Shown here: positions 62,362 to 64,000 of the stretch, piece after piece
Layout of the letters: each line of letters begins with the position of its first letter
How positions within the stretch are numbered: the stretch's first letter is position 1
Assembly (NCBI GenBank): GCA_017883205.1
Contig: JADGNZ010000007.1
Location: 1-64,000, forward strand
DNA length: 64,000 nt
DNA from: Thermoanaerobaculia bacterium
GTDB taxonomy: Bacteria; Acidobacteriota; Thermoanaerobaculia; Gp7-AA8
Reading direction: 5' to 3'
The notes under the pieces: model-generated
What the model was told of the DNA's origin: nothing
Databases searched by the model: none
Seen by the model: the letters and a program-made list of their open reading frames with translations, nothing else
Made by a program: the position numbers and the translations under genes

Positions 62362-64000
62362 TTACTCGGTGGTGATCTCGCGGATGTCGATGTTCATGCG
62401 GGCCACGACCACTCCGGCGCGCGAACAGGCATCGATGATTTCCTGCAGCGTTGTCGTGGGCGTCGCAATCAAGAGCTCCGCGGCATCATGCTCGCGGCAG
62501 AACGCGGCGATCGATTCCGCGCTTGTTGCGCTGCCGATCGGCAGCCCGTGCACGAACCGTCCCGCCTTGCGCGGATTGGCGTCGAGAAATGCCACCGGAA
62601 TGCGCTCCAGCGCAGTGTTGATGTGCAACTGGCGCAGCAGCAGCTCGCCGGCATCGGTCGCGCCGTAAATCACGACGCGTCGTCCGGTTGGATTTCGCGC
62701 CGCGGGAAACAACCGCCGCAGCGCCCGAAACGCCAGCCGGCTCGACGTCACAGCGAGGAGCAGCAGCATGGCGTCGATGATGAAGACCGATAACGACACG
62801 CCTTCACGCCGCGCGATCAGCGCAACGTAGACGATCGTCGCCGCCGAGCCGAGCGCCACTCCGCGCGCGTACGTGAAAACATCGGACAGGCCGGCATAGC
62901 GCCACAAGCCGCGGTAGATGCCGCTCATCAGCAACGCGGCCAGCTTCAGTGCAATCGCGATCGGCAGTGTGGCCAGGAAGAGGTGCCATCCCGCGGAATT
63001 CGAGGCTGGTCCGAACACGAGGACGTGCGCGAAGTAGTACGACAACACGATCAGCAGTACGTCGAGAGCGACTTCGAAAACGCGGCGCTTGTAGGTGAAG
63101 TCGATGAGGAAGGCAAAGAGAGCGCCGGGCCGTGCCGCGCTCGTGTCGTCCTCGTCGTACACGCGAACGTGCGCCAGCGAGACGCCGAGAAACGTGAGAA
63201 TCAGCGTGAACGATGCGATCGCGCCGATGCTGACGTCCAGCGCGGCATGACGGACGAGCGTCGCCAGCGAGCCCGCGGCCACGGCGAACGTGTAAAGCAT
63301 CCACACTGCGTGTCTCTCGGAAAGGCCGAGCGCGACGAGACGATGCGACGTGTGGTCGCGGCCGCCCTGCGATGCGGCGCGGCCGGCCAGTTTTCGCATC
63401 AGCGTCACGAAGGTCGTATCGAAAATCGGAACGACGAACACGAGCACCGGCACGGCCAGGACGGCCACGACGCTCCTCGAACGGCCGCCGCCTGGCCCGC
63501 TGACCAGCGCGCTCGACGCCAGCAGAAAGCCGACGAACATCGATCCGCAGTCGCCCATGAAAATCGACGCCGGCTGATGGTTGTAGATCAGGAATCCGAG
63601 GAGAGCGCCCGCGAACGCGGCCAGCATCAGTGCTTCCGGCCACTGCTGATTGGCGATGAAGTTCAGCCCGAGAAACGACGCCGCGATTGCGGACACACCC
63701 GCGGCCAGCCCGTCCATGTTGTCGAGCATGTTCACGGCATTCGTGATCCCGACGAGCCAGAACATCGTGATCAGCACGTTCAATGAAAACGACGCCGTCC
63801 ACGGCAGCACCAGCCCGAACGAGACCACGCCCGCAGCGCCAAGGAGTTGCCCGATCAGCTTCTGGTACGGCTTGATGTGCAGCAGATCATCGGCGAGACC
63901 GACCAGGAAAAGGGCGACGCTGGCTACCATCACGATGCGGCTTTCGCGCGTCAGCGGGAGCAGGAGCAGTTGCGTTCCGATGACGGCGATGACGATGGCG
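62362..64000 (-). CDS. partial WecA/MraY-like sugar-1-phosphate transferase fused to a CapD-N-terminal-like module
   Basis: The frame stays open from 63933 to the window edge (coding VIAVIGTQLLLLPLTRESRIV), so the N-terminus is missing. The first part is a polyprenyl-phosphate sugar-1-phosphate transferase: GLADDLLHIKPY (DD metal site), NAVNMLDNMDGLAAGVSAIA, FMGDCGSMFVGFLLA, and GGRDHTSHRL. From about 280 residues on, further transmembrane helices precede a CoA-binding/Rossmann module (RVVIYGATDAGELLLRQL, PVAFLDANPRKAG). That module matches the N-terminal half of CapD/PglF-type nucleotide-sugar epimerases without the epimerase half. It would start synthesis of a lipid-linked repeat unit. It lies at the edge of the polysaccharide cluster. 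Confidence 0.85.
   Translation of the reverse strand, partial: AIVIAVIGTQLLLLPLTRESRIVMVASVALFLVGLADDLLHIKPYQKLIGQLLGAAGVVSFGLVLPWTASFSLNVLITMFWLVGITNAVNMLDNMDGLAAGVSAIAASFLGLNFIANQQWPEALMLAAFAGALLGFLIYNHQPASIFMGDCGSMFVGFLLASSALVSGPGGGRSRSVVAVLAVPVLVFVVPIFDTTFVTLMRKLAGRAASQGGRDHTSHRLVALGLSERHAVWMLYTFAVAAGSLATLVRHAALDVSIGAIASFTLILTFLGVSLAHVRVYDEDDTSAARPGALFAFLIDFTYKRRVFEVALDVLLIVLSYYFAHVLVFGPASNSAGWHLFLATLPIAIALKLAALLMSGIYRGLWRYAGLSDVFTYARGVALGSAATIVYVALIARREGVSLSVFIIDAMLLLLAVTSSRLAFRALRRLFPAARNPTGRRVVIYGATDAGELLLRQLHINTALERIPVAFLDANPRKAGRFVHGLPIGSATSAESIAAFCREHDAAELLIATPTTTLQEIIDACSRAGVVVARMNIDIREITTE

Overview
The window looks like chromosomal DNA of a GC-rich Gram-negative bacterium, most likely an Acidobacteriota member (Thermoanaerobaculia-like). 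This is inferred from gene content, not from a marker-gene search. The pointers are two very large Oar-type TonB-dependent receptors with N-terminal carboxypeptidase-regulatory domains, TPR-fused hydrolases of the alkaline phosphatase/sulfatase superfamily, a VWFA-related secreted protein, a transaldolase-phosphoglucose isomerase fusion and a complete SUF operon. No rRNA, tRNA or CRISPR was seen.

Layout. 0-1.5 kb: 5' part of a small unknown gene (minus strand), behind three extra tandem copies of its own leader and a 24-unit array of 21-bp repeats. 1.5-14.2 kb: cell-surface block with two TPR hydrolases, two Oar-like receptors and a VWFA-related protein. 14.2-19.1 kb: conserved ribosome/NAD cluster rplU-rpmA-obgE-nadD-rsfS-(sigma54-type AAA+)-rlmH-dksA-like. 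19.1-28 kb (minus): ppdK, a discoidin-like lipoprotein, glyS, glyQ, a disordered lipoprotein and a beta-helix protein. 28.2-34.7 kb: Rrf2-sufBCDSU-sufT. 34.7-38.6 kb: antitoxin-like gene, ruvB, a paralogue of the left-edge gene with a second 21-bp array, a TVP38 protein and a probable gene remnant. 38.7-42.9 kb: tal-pgi and gnd. 43-52 kb (minus): cardiolipin synthase, DUF4112, M14 peptidase and a response regulator/sensor kinase pair. 52-64 kb: exopolysaccharide-type cluster (asnB, three glycosyltransferases, flippase, a membrane protein with a QPAPSV-repeat loop, a WecA-like fusion) interrupted by a frameshifted REP-associated transposase between two REPINs.

The most unusual content is repetitive DNA. 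(1) Three unrelated arrays of diverged repeats share a 21-bp period. Many units are centred on palindromes, phasing is almost free of indels, and two arrays lie about 250 bp upstream of paralogous genes of unknown function. (2) A family of GTCGGG-rich palindromic elements occurs seven times between 15.0 and 38.6 kb. Two copies sit in frame inside nadD and glyS and are read as a similar peptide, as Rickettsia palindromic elements are. (3) Several other hairpin families are made of heptanucleotide words. Some supply the last codons and stop of neighbouring genes.

Protein functions are assigned from motifs and family knowledge. Repeat families were read by eye and need a genome-wide search.
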